From Aphis gossypii (taxonomy: Eukaryota; Arthropoda; Insecta; Hemiptera; Aphididae), in NCBI RefSeq assembly GCF_020184175.1, contig NC_065531.1, positions 4,981,213-5,045,212 on the forward strand: DNA of 64,000 nucleotides. The letters run 5' to 3'. The notes under the pieces are model-generated. The model did no database searches. It was not told the DNA's origin and saw only the letters and a list, made by a program, of their open reading frames with translations. Position 1 is the stretch's first letter. Every line of letters starts with the position of its first letter. Both the position numbers and the translations under genes were made by a program. Shown here piece after piece: positions 13,101 to 26,098 of the stretch.

Positions 13101-16100
13101 TCGATGTAATAATAATAATAGTAATGCGAAAGAGAAAGTCTACGGCACGCGGCAGCGCGCGCGTTTACGTATTATATACTTTACGTTGTGCGTATACGCT
13201 CAGATATACCTACGGTATGACTCGTTATGTGTGTGTGTATGTGTATAGGTAAGAAAAAATGTTTAATAATAATCGTCCGTTGCATAATAATAATGACCAC
13301 AAAACCGACTCGATCGTGGCCATCGTCGCGTTGAAACCGTCTCCGGGCCGTTGGGCAATAAGTCGTAATAAAATAATATTTTACACACATACGACAATAG
13401 GAATATCACAAGTGCGATTACACTACAGCCGACGACGTCCGGGTGACCTTCTGCGGACGTTCGAATTTTCATCCAGACACATTTTCATCCATCATCCTGC
13501 ATTCGATTATCACCATACCGACGAAATCGCAATACTACGTTAATGTCATATTAATATAATACCAAGGTATTAATATTGTTATATTTTTGTTGCTCGCCGA
13601 CTCGTGTGTCTGCCACTCGTTTGTATCGGACTTATCCTGCCGATGTGTAAAGGTCGTACGACGTGTGTACTCATAACTGGAGCCGACCGCGATGTCCTTC
13701 GCACACTGTTAGCTCAAAAATATTGTGCTTTTCACGATGATCCGCGAAACCCGACATATGCGTGTCAATATTTTTTAAGTGTCCGACATAAGTCATATAG
13801 GAGTAAACGACAATATAGGCGCTCAAGAGATTGTAGAACCGGAAGACAGCGGCCAAGGACGAACATGCGCAAGTTTTTAACAATCGCAGTCAAAATGCAT
13901 GAGTAATATTTCAAATAAAAAGTGAATATCGTATATATATATTATATATATATATACTACATAGTTTATTTCACTGAATATTTTTCCAGTATTTTGTATA
14001 TCTTATAGTTTTACTCAATTTAGTATTATATTTTAGTTTAATTCTCATTTTTAATAACAAAATGTTCTAAGTAAACACTTTTTTCATTTTTTATCCCATC
14101 TAACCAATAATAAAGAAACGTGTTTGTATTCGTTACAAAACAATAGTTTGTGTTCTTCAGCTACAATTAAATGAATGACCATAAAGAACGACAGTGACTT
14201 TCATACTTTGATTATCTCAAAACGTTCAGGTCATATTAGTTCAAAAAATATTTTGTCGTTTTTAATGGTAATTATTTATTTTATGATTATTGTTAATATT
14301 AATAACATTTTTGCAATTAATTCGACAAATTTATTTTTATTTTCAAATGCACTTATTATCTTACATTTTTATTTTATTCAATGGAAATTTAAGAATTTTG
14401 TATATTTTAATTAAATCCAATTATATAAATTTATATCTTTGAAATTCGAATTCAATCGCATTTTAACGTTGTGGGTAGAGCATGATGGTTATACTAAATT
14501 TATATATTAATAAGTAATAACCAATACCGAAGCCCGATGGGTGCAAAACGTAACAAGAGTCTAATCTTGTGCACTAACGCAGTAGAAAAATAATAACATT
14601 TACAAGTATAGCTTTCTATACGATTTGAGGCGCCCGGGGTTTACCGACAGGACAAACCTTAATATTGAAGTGTAAGTAAGGCCGTTATTATTCTAGGAGG
14701 TACATATTATTATCTATTGGTAAAACGACGTAATACTGCAAACAAACCGGAATCGTCGGTGAAACAGTGGGCACATCGCAACGAAAAAAATTGACGATTA
14801 ACTCTACCTAAACTAAAATATTACGTACGGGAAATTACGTATGTGCGTACATACAATGCAAACGATAACTACGCTATATTATAATAACGCGATAGGTTAC
14901 AATTTCGACTTCCTCCACACTCTATTACAGGTATACGTCATCGTCAACAACACAAGTCGGACGACACGTCAACAGCAGCAATATAGGTATAATTAGCTAG
15001 TTAAGTGATATCTTGATAATAACCGAAACGAGCCGTACTGAGGGAAAACGAAGTATAATAATACGTAATTATCGGGGTTCGGGACTTACACCACATTTGC
15101 ATGTATTTTGTATACATCTATTATACTACGTGAAATGATAGCAGTACTTTATGGATACGTTATAAATCCGTTTTATATTAATGGGAATTAAAATACAAAA
15201 TAATTTAAGTGCATATTTTTCTTCTATTTGTTATCTTTACTGTTCTAATAGTCGTACATATTGCCATAATTTAGACAGAAACCTACACTATCGTCGCGCG
15301 TGAAAAGAAAAGTTCTGGCCGGTGCTTGCCACGGTGATTGACGAATCTGGTACATTATAAAACGATTTACTTTGGGTGATTTGTTGACGATAATTAAAAG
15401 TATTTTCTAACGAATACGATATATCTATAATACCGTAGGTATTCATTATTTTCATAATTATTTTTTTTTATGAACACCAACAATGGGAGCCTGAATTTGT
15501 AGACAGTCCCGACCTTTAATGGAAATAATAATAATTTATGGTTAACGTGCGCGTGTCACTAAATGCCAATACGTAACTTTCTCCAGTTTATTCTGTAGGG
15601 ATACTGGTATGTTCAGTACAGAATTTAATATTATATAGTTGACCTTAGTCTAACAATTTTTTTTATTTGAATTTTTCTAGAGCAAATTCCAAGTTACTGC
15701 AGTTAGGTCGAATGATAATAAGACTATAGCGCACATTTCTTAAGTAGGTACCTACTTCAATCCTTGGTTACTATGCTCAACTTGCCAATGGCAGTTGATC
15801 TTGAACCTTAACGTATGGCACACTTTGACGGTCTCGCCGTGCAGAGGATTGGGGAAGACGATGTTTGTCGAAAACTGTGTGGAACGCGGCGCGTTGTGTT
15901 TCTTCTGTAAACCGTTGTATAACGAGTCGGCGCGTTATTACCACATCGCCAGTTTCAATTACGAAACATAATAAATTATTATTTATCCATAAGAAATCAC
16001 ATATACACTTGCTAGCGCACACACAACACACATGTCTGGTCATACGTAGCTTTAAATATGTATATAGGTACCTACCAAAAATAATAATTAAAAAAAAAAC

Positions 16101-17786
16101 ATAGGTACAATTTAAAAAATATTATTTCATTGTACAGCTTCCATGTGAATGCAAAAAGAAAGAGAAACTCTCTGTCTACTGGTAATTAACAATATTGCGT
16201 TCGCGTATATATTTTTATTATCGTAGGCACATAGGTACCTAATTGTACTGTTATCTTCTGCATTTGCGCGTCGTATTCCCCCGAAATGTACGTTTTGTGA
16301 AATGTATTGTAATAGGATACACGATTTACAGAAAATAACGAAAATTCTTTTCAGAAATAACCAAAAACGGTCTACAGAAAAAAACCTGTTTGATCTTTCT
16401 GACACGTTTAGTATAATAATAATGGCTCGATGTGGTGGATGTCTTTCGTAAAAATCATCTCGGCGATGATATTGGATAAAATGATTATAATATACCTATT
16501 TACAGTATCATCATTGTTATACACTAACAACAATAATTATAATGCTGTAATACATTTATAAAATAAATAATAATATTATACATGTCAGCATCAGGTTTTT
16601 TTGCAACCAAAATAAGATGTATTGAAGACGAGCGTGCAGAGGATTAATATCCTTTCACTTAATCACGATAATCCGTGTTCGATAATGTCTCTCAAATTAT
16701 CGATATAGAATAATATGTAAAAAACAATTTTAGCGTACCTATATCGAGCAATACAATTTTCAATTCTACTTTCTCCGTAGAACAATAGATGGTTGCATTA
16801 ACGCACTTAAAACTATTTTAACTTGATCGTATAAGATATTTACCTTTTGTGAATTTCCTCGACGTAAATCCGCGATAGTTTCTGTACAGTTTACCGGATA
16901 CTGACTGCGGTATTCCAGCGTGCGAGTGTTTATCGTATGAGGACGACGGCAAAGTGTGAATCGGCATGAATGTATCTGTGGTGGAGGCCGATAATGCGAC
17001 GGAGTAGGGAAAATACAGTGCCCACGAGGGAATGATGCATAATACAAATATAATATGATATCGACGACTTTCACTCACCTTGGGGGCAGCAGCGACATAG
17101 ACTTTACGGGATTGCGTGAATTTTTCGTTTATTGTGCACGTTGATAAAATGAATACCAAACATTTACAAACCGAGGACAAAACCAAAATATAATTTGTAT
17201 AGAATATTAATAATAGTGTAATATAGTGATAATAATAATAATTTTATGATTAGTGACGCATGGAAGGTTCATCAAATCATCAGACTACAAAATATTTGGC
17301 TCTGAACACCGTATGATTGATCAGACCAATAGTGGGTAACCACTAGTCCTACGTTTCAAAATCGTACGTTATAAATACAAGACGTTCTGCTAAAATACGC
17401 TTGTGATAGTATTTTTTAGATTTTTTTTTTCCATTAATATTAATTTATTAAATTTTTCTGTAGATACACACTATACATATATATATAATATTTTTGCAAC
17501 GGTATCGTCATCAGAAAAAGTATATATTATTATTTTGAACGCCATCATTTAAGCAGATTTAATTCCAATTTTCGTAGCACGTTCAACAGGTATACATACT
17601 CATAATAAATATAAAAGAAACAAAATTATAATTATTACAATGACAAGTCGACAAAATCGTAACATAAAAATTGCATATAAAAATGTTTCTTGCTTAGATC
17701 ATATACGTATCATATAGTATAATATGATCTAAGGTCTGTTGTACACCTAATGGTACTAGTACAGAATAGACTCTACAGTATTCTAT
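13101..17786. other. Intergenic with GC-rich patches, no firm gene
   Basis: Open frames at 13259-13543 and 13604-13906 (plus) and overlapping minus-strand frames lie in GC-richer DNA next to the gene A promoter. They carry no recognisable domain and look like composition effects. A run of AT dinucleotides lies at about 13930-13960. Another GC-rich patch at about 15780-15960 gives an open minus-strand frame, and about 16830-17190 gives two overlapping minus-strand frames. The last contains a strong donor (CCCAAG/GTGAGTG, exon end 17079). It could be a distal leader or first exon of an unknown minus-strand transcript. Confidence 0.4.
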
Positions 17787-17794
17787 GGTATAGA

Positions 17795-18229
17795 CAATGG
17801 TGGGCATTAACTTGATACAAAGTTAATGTTAAGTTAAAAAGTTAATTTTTTTTAGTTAAATTGTATACTGTTTTAATTTAGCTTTTTATAGTTAATTATC
17901 ATTATTTTACAGTTAAGTTAATTTAAATTTTTTTATGAATAGATGTAGCCAATAAGTTTCTAGTAACAATGTAGTATGTACTATAATAATAATTTTAAAT
18001 TTTATGTTTACACAGTGCTAAGCGTCTTGGTAAATATTTATACAAATCAAAATACTATTGCAATTTATGATATGAATTAATTGACTTGAAAATAAAATTA
18101 ACTTTTTTTTAACTGAGTTAAGTTTATTTTATTTTTCATCTTAACTTTTAACTGTAACTAAAGAAAATTTAATTGAATTAACTTAACAAGCCACAGTTAT
18201 AATTCTTTTCATTAACTTGCCCACCTTTG
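17795..18229. mobile_element. hAT-type MITE, 435 bp, perfect 8-bp target-site duplication
   Basis: The left terminus is CAATGGTGGGCA; the reverse complement of the right terminus is CAAAGGTGGGCA (11 of 12 identical). GGTATAGA flanks both sides exactly (17787-17794 and 18230-18237), an 8-bp direct repeat as made by hAT transposases. The interior is dominated by scattered GTTAA/TTAAC motifs on both strands and has no coding capacity. It is therefore a non-autonomous copy, and young enough for its duplication to be intact. Confidence 0.8.
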
Positions 18230-18237
18230 GGTATAGA

Positions 18238-21200
18238 TATCGTTTAGAGAAGGTAGCTAATAGTATTTATACTAAATATAATTAAGTGTTCTAAATTGTA
18301 AATGCGTACTGACTGAGTTTGAATGTCATCTCAGTGAATTGTAAATGAGTAGTATCACCACTTGTGGTTTGGGTAATGGTATGAAATCTACATTTTTTTG
18401 TACATAATATATTATTTATTATTATTTTTTGATTATTTAAAAAAAATAAAACATTTAGATGATAAATGAAGATGATGGACGTATATTTTTATACTTGGAA
18501 TATTAAATAATTGCAGGCAATACCAAGGACAACGATTATTAAATATATAAATACCTAGGTAATTATTAAATTATATGGGAAAATAAAAAATTTAAACACA
18601 CGTAATAATCTCTTGAATCAAAGAGTTGAGCTAAACGATGTTTTGATACAATATATTTACAAACAATAATATTTTACAAACGTCGTGCAAGCCAATCAAA
18701 AAATATATTGTTTCGTACGATGTATTTAAATATTTGGAAAGGATGTAAACTATACCCAATGCTTATTAAAAATCAAAAATGATTACTATTTCAATTAAAT
18801 TTATTAGTAATTTTATTGCAGAGTTTTATTATTTTTCAGACAAACATAATGGATAAATATTATATATATATATATATTAATAGTCTATTCTAGACATCAA
18901 TGAACACAATCATAATAATTAAACGTACCTGTGCACTGTACAGTCACCGTATCTATAATAGTAACGATTGTAAATTGAGGCTGGTTTTTATCTAAAAAAA
19001 AAAAACAATTTCATATATATCATTTAAAATTCTACAAGGTGACCACGGTCCACGATACTTACGACATGACTATTTTTAAATGAATTGGTTTGGTAGATTT
19101 TATGGGGTGACTATACTGACTATAGATACCATTATCAGTCAACCGTCGCTTACATTATTAATATTATTATAGTGACAATATTCTTCAAAAATTACAATAA
19201 TTTAATTTATATGAATATTCTTAATGAGACTAAATAGTATATAATACACTAGTAACGATTTTATATTAATGCTATTTTATCTCATGGCTTACATTAAAAA
19301 TAATGTGAACAAATTAAATATTTATCTTTGTCATCTTTTACTTATAAATTATATTCATTACTTGACAATGATTTAACATTTCGAACTTAGGATAATTTGT
19401 AAACAAAAACAATACATTATGAAATTATATCTACATCTCTCAGCGTGTTTATCATTAATGTGAATACGCATCATTAAAATAATGCCATTAAAAACGAATT
19501 AAAATGGGAAAAATAAACAAAATAAAAACGTTATTTATGAGTAAGAAGACTTCTAGGAAATTCTTTCAATTTACGTTTTAGTTTAACGTACTATATATTA
19601 TAGTAGCGGACAATAATATATACATTTTAAGTATAACAATATTGCTTTGAACATTACTGAAAGAAAATATATGATGATTATGATTTCTCTTCACGGTCGC
19701 ATTAAGATATTTAGTGACTAGTTATAAAATAAATGGTATATTTCGAAATCTCTTTAATTTCTCTTGATTCTTATGAGCAATAATTATAATTACGGCTGTC
19801 TAGATTAATGTACATGAAAAAAAAATCTTATTCACTAATATAATATATAACTTTAATAAAACATCAAACGTAAATTGTAGTTTATATTATTAGTTTCAAA
19901 AGAAATTGTGTAATGAGTACAATTAAGATAGGTACATGATCATAATCACTACAACAGTATTAATTGTATTATTTTTAAATGTTGAAAGATATATCTTTAT
20001 TGTTTTATGTTTATGATGCTTTAAACACGACTTTTTTAAAATTAATAATTAAAAGTCATGCACTATATTGTATAAAAATGCAATACAAAAACACATAGTA
20101 TATATACTATATCTATTGGGCAGTGGTCCAAATATGCGATCTATTAAATGTATTTACCTATCTACTAATTTATTAAATATAAAATAGGCAATGGGTAATA
20201 AGATAAATGGTTATTATAATTTCATAGAAAAAGCAAGATATTAAAATAATATTTTTAATTTATAAAATAAACAAACCACAGACAAAATGTATGCTAAAAC
20301 ATTTAAATCCAATACAAACACAATAATATTAAGTATTCAAAATACCATATTATGGTGAAATAAAAAAAAAAACTCCATAAAATCAATGTAGGACACAAAC
20401 AGAACATATTTTAAAAAGATCAAAACACTTGACTTAATCAAATCAAAAAATTTGCATTGAGAGGGAAAACCCCAAACTTTTAAAACAATTAAAAAATTAT
20501 TTTAGTATTAATGGTCTACTTATAACACACACCAAAAAAACATACTGATACATTATCGTTAAGAATAAGACATCAAAAACTGAAACTTAACAGGTATTAG
20601 GCATTCAAAATAACATAAAACACATTATTCTCAATAAATACCAACAATACCTTTAACTTCTACATATCCAAAAATGTAGACTCTTCAAGGGTCAAAAATT
20701 AAGTTCATAATGACACCGGTTATAGTGACATTGAATTATCAATTTCAATAATTATGTAATGTAATAATTACCTTTTTATACGGAACCATGTTCAAAAAAA
20801 AATAAAAAATGTCTAGTGTGGTACTTAAATTATTAAAAGAAGAAACGTGTATACGTCTAATAATAACATTTGGTGTTTCTATTATTGTTCGAGATCAAAA
20901 AAATTAGAATACCAAGGAATTCTGCTGTAGGTGTTAGAAATTAACGGTGCAAATATGGACTGATAAATTTACTTTACAAGTTTACAAAACAGTGTAATGT
21001 ACATTATATTACATTTAAATCATGAAAAGTTAACTATACGCGTATCATTATAAATAGTAAAGAATGTTTTATATTTTTTTTAAATCATTTTATTTGTTTT
21101 TTTTATGATATTGTATATTAAGATAATTATTATATTATATTATATACGCACATTATACATACTAACATTGATATTTCAATATTACAATAAGTAGTATTCC

Positions 21201-24200
21201 TGTAGGTATATATTATTAAACTAGTATAAAATGATACAAATATAATGTGTGATAAGATGCAATAGTAATCATATTTTATTTATTTATTTTATAATTTTAT
21301 AATTTAAAAAATTTATATATAATTCGGTTGTAAATCGTATACCTAAAAATAGGTGAGTTTAAAATTTAACACTAAGCTCTTCTGAAAATAAAAATTCAAA
21401 CATTTCAAAATAAAAACTGAGTATTTAGATACTTTACAAACATATGCTTAATAATATTATTTTAGTTTTTTAATCACATACCTATATGTAATTAAAAATC
21501 ATTATAAAATATAAATATTTTATTTATATATACAAAAAAAAAACCAAACATCATTAAGGAAAGATAATAATTTATAACTCAATTTTCTATGTCCTTAGAT
21601 GATTGACTAATTGTTAGCATCAATGCCAAATTATATTCTAAAAAATACATCAAAAGAAAGTTTTATCAAAATTTATAAACAAACATCGTCTGAATAGAAA
21701 AAAAAATACAAAATTAGACATATTATTATTATTATTATTATTATTATAGTCCTTTATAATATTTAAGTAAAAAATAAAATAGTAGAAAGAAAAAAATGAT
21801 TTCAATGTCTCAGCTAAACTATAGGTACCTATACTAATATTTGACAGTAAAACTAAATACGTAATTATTATATTCACAAGTATGAATAAAAGCAAATCCA
21901 TTACATAACTTACTAAGTATGTATTTTATAATAATTGTTTATATATTTTTTATTTTATCTTTATTCACCTATGTTTAATAAACATCATAAATCATATTTA
22001 TTCAAAATATATAACATAGATAATATTATACACTATGCACTACAATACATTAATTAATTTCCTCAAAATAGTATAAGTATTAACTATAAGTAGATATTAA
22101 AGAAATATTTCCTCACAATACTTTTGTTATGTGAAAATTATATATTTAAAAAAAATGCCAAAATCTGTACTAATATAATTAATAAATAATTCAGAAACGT
22201 ATTATCGTACATACGCAGTTTACATAACAACGCCGATTCAATGATAAAAACAGCTAAAAAACAACCTACTAACTTAATACTATTACACCTATATACCTGC
22301 TGGATCTATAACCACATTACAGCACGTCGTACCGATGTGTAAATTATTGTAATGAGATAACGCACTTGGCCAGACTTCAGTGTTACGAACCTCTTGCAGG
22401 TCAAGGTCTCGTACCTAATCTCGTTTACTAATTCGTGTCACTGCTTAACAATATTTATCGAAACACATGATCTCGATGAAGTACTTAGTCGTTGCCCTAA
22501 TTACGATAGATTCTATAATATAAAAATATGATTAAAAAATATAATATAATATATTCTTTGTTTGTGTTTAAATGGCGCCTCTGGTTCATGAGTAATGAGT
22601 ATAAACGGTTTTTATATTTATATACCTATAAGTATATAAATAAATATAATATTTTACGAATTAACAAATTAACACAACTCTTGTACGTGAATGCTGCACT
22701 CGTGAGTCACAACGTCAATGCAATTTCTAAAATAATCCATTAAAATAAATCCATAGATGCCTTGTACATCGTAGTTACTTATTGTACAGTACTACAATAA
22801 TTATTATAATAAATTATACTAAAAAAAAAACAACAAAGTCAATTGGTAACTCGAATTGTATCATAAATACTTTTTCTGATATCTGAAAGTACATTGCCAT
22901 TTCGTCAATATTCAAACACTATATAAGTGTTGCATCCGGACTACGCTGGATTTTGAAATTTATAAGCAGTGATCTAAATAACTTTTTCTAGAAAAAAAAA
23001 AAATTATTTAATATTTATTAGTTATACATTGAATAACATATTATTACAATAATATAAGTATAATTTAAAAAAAAATACATACTTTAAATAATAACAAAGT
23101 ATTTCTCCGTTATTCTGACAACCATTAGACTCGATTTCATTTTTGTTTTAAAAAATGCACTTGTATAACTATCGCAAATCGCAATTAAATTATGTAATAT
23201 TAAGCTGATAAAAAATTATCTTAACAGTGGAGGTAAAATATCTTAACATTCGCTGTTATAGTGAAACCCTTCTGTAACTATTATTTCTCTCCAAAAAATA
23301 TACATTTTAATCATTTTTTTATGCCGTTGCCTGATTTTTTCATAGTTATTTTTCACTATAACTACTATAATATATACTTATTTATAGTATTTAAATAAAT
23401 CTACTATTTTGATATAGATAACTCATAATCAAATATTTTCCATATAGTTTAATAAACGACAATTCTACAGCCCAATAATAAATAAATCTTTTTAAAATGC
23501 ATTAAAAAAATAAATCTAATATTTCTAATCCAGATGAGCATAATACATTTATATTGACATGTCTTCGGATCCTATTCAAAAAACATTACATTTTTATGAG
23601 TTTTTCTTATGTTCCTTTTTATAATTTTTTTTGTTTTATGTACGGTGTTTATAGGAACTAGAAAGTAAACCTTTTACTTGACAATATCAAAGGCGTTTAT
23701 TTTTAAAGATTTAATTTTCTGTTATCCAAATGTCCACAATCCTCCTGCAGGTCTTAAAAGTTATAAAAACAGGCTTTTTGATAAATCCGAGTTTTCCGTC
23801 TTCAGCTGCTGACTTCATTACCAACTGGTCATAGCAGTATCATTATCCTTATAGTGCAAATGTTTCGTTACTTAATCGTTATCGTTTATTATACGTATAT
23901 ACTCCGATACTCGTGTTAATTTTCTGTTATTAAACTTGTTTGCGGAATTAACGTGATAATATTGAATATTAAGTGGTTCCACATGCACTACCACTGTATT
24001 ATGGTTGATTAAAATTGTAAGTTGTGTTGATCGATGTAAACACGTCACGACAAAATTATACTGTAAGGAGAATTTACGGATGCATTCATTAATCTATTGT
24101 GCTACTGTAGATAGGTGACGCCAGAGATACTTTTCCAATATATAAAATCATTATGATTACAACACGCCAGTAAAATTTTTCTTGCTTTTAAACAATATAG

Positions 24201-24234
24201 TATATCATTATAATTTATAGGTACCGTATATACA

Positions 24235-24276
<42 letters not shown>

Positions 24277-25262
24277 CATTATTTACGTTAAAATATATCA
24301 TGCGCATTTCTCGCAGACCACAGAAAAGAAAACTGTAACATTTGTAAAACCATAATAATAATTGGTCACACCCCGCGAGTTCTTCCGACAGATAGATATC
24401 TTTATACCTGCAACATTGTACACGTTATAATGATATTACTCTGATTCTGTTCAATTAAAACAACGATAATAATTAAACTATAGCATTGTAAAAGTTTTTG
24501 CGACAGCGTGCGGTGACGAAACGTCGGAGAGTTTACGGATGCGTTGGGTAATGATAACGATATTATTTATACCAACACGATAATAATAATATAACAATTA
24601 GACTATAACATTACAAAAATTAACAACAATAATTATCAGAGGTAGGCTAGTGGAACTGCCAAAACATAATATATTAGCGGTATATGCGTTAATACTTTGA
24701 TTAGGACTACGACAATGGTTAATGGGAGATAATAGAAAATGGGTTTCCCTACGACCATAAAAACTGCGTCAACAATATCAAGTAGAGATATAAAATGTAT
24801 ATAGCCATATAGGTATACCTAATATAAACAATTATATAACATAATCGTTTATAATAATTATGCACAATATTTACGCGAAAGAGATCCAATGAGTAACGGA
24901 GACAGAAACGTAAATTCATCAAAACATAGACGTCAGTAGGTACGCACCTAATATAAAAATTGACTCATCTAATCTTGACAGAAACTCGCAAATCTTAAAT
25001 ATCCTGATAGATAATCACCATGGTCGTTGAAGAGTTAAGTGGTGTTTCACAAGTTCATGTAGTGTTCTTAGGTTTTTATTCAACGAAAACATGATTACCT
25101 GTAGTGAGATAAAACTTTTACCAGAATCTGTATTATATTATATTAATACATAATATTATACAAAAGTACAAACTTAAAACAAAAATTGTTTGAAAAAAAA
25201 AATTTAATAAAACAGCATTCATAATTATTTACTTTTATTTTTAAGGCATACTTTGGAATAAA
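18238..25262. other. Intergenic, no supported gene
   Basis: Very AT-rich DNA. Short frames at 21650-21901 and 22528-22743 are low-complexity and show no domain. Simple repeats include TA runs near 18860-18875, (TTA)n near 21720-21747 and the longer (ATT)n at 24236. A modestly GC-richer area at about 22290-22500 contains possible donor sites but no frame that can be linked to a neighbour. Confidence 0.5.
24236..24276. repeat. (ATT)n microsatellite
   Basis: About 13-14 uninterrupted ATT units, ending where a C breaks the pattern (TATTATC). Confidence 0.95.
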
Positions 25263-25270
25263 CTCCAAAC

Positions 25271-26090
25271 GGGCGATTGTAAATAGCACCCGCATAGTGA
25301 GCAGATAGTGAAAATAGTATAGTTAATTGCACCCGGTAATTTTCAGGTATAAATTTTTATGTGGTAAAATGCCCCAATAATATCTAATCTAAATACGACC
25401 TTGAATTCGTCCATTTTAAACACTTTTATACATTTATTGGTGTAAACACCAAACGTAACCGTTAATTATTATAATATTAGCGATTTTATTTGCTAACTTT
25501 CATCCGAATATTTAGGCATCAGCTTCCGTAAACATTAACACGGACTTCTAATACCTGTGAATCTTTCCACAGTCATTTTATAAATGCTTTTATACTTCTC
25601 ATCATCATATTAATTATAATTTTATGGATAAAATATTAGAGTTACTGTCCGAAATTTACAAAAAAATTAATAGTTTAAATGAACCTTATAAATTTCAAAA
25701 CAATGGAAAAAATTGTTCAACAATACAATGAAAATACCATTACGAGAGCTGAATATGTAAAAATGATGTTTTATTAGTCATTACTATGCGTATATATAAC
25801 TTATAATTGTATTATACTATTTACTCTATATTATATAATTTACTTAATATTTTAGTATTATTTTTTTTTATTATTATTATTTACTGTAAAAATTAACCTA
25901 AAAATATTTAAAACAACTTATTAATCCCATAATATTAAAAATAATTTTTGGAGGATAGTGATAGTCACCTTCTCGCGGTATCCTCCGGGTAATACTAAAT
26001 ATTATTATAATAAAAATAATATTTCTATTGGGCAATTTCCTACATAGAAATGTATACCTAAAAAATACCGGGCGCAATTTACGTTTGCCC
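25271..26090. mobile_element. Inverted-repeat DNA element, family 1 copy (820 bp)
   Basis: The left end reads GGGCGATTGTAAATAGCACCC and the reverse complement of the right end reads GGGCAAACGTAAATTGCGCCC. The ends share the pattern GGGC..GTAAAT..GC.CCC. The flanks are CTCCAAAC (25263-25270) and CTTTAAAC (26091-26098), an 8-bp duplication that has decayed at two bases. A second internal copy of the motif (TTGCACCCGG near 25328) suggests subterminal repeats. The copy at 31918-32421 belongs to the same family. No transposase frame is visible. Confidence 0.65.
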
Positions 26091-26098
26091 CTTTAAAC

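Noticed and set aside
15777..16043. Minus-strand frame in a GC-rich patch, possibly a transposase N-terminal fragment
   Set aside because: A loose resemblance to helix-turn-helix transposase heads was considered, but no motif is clear enough and no element termini were found.
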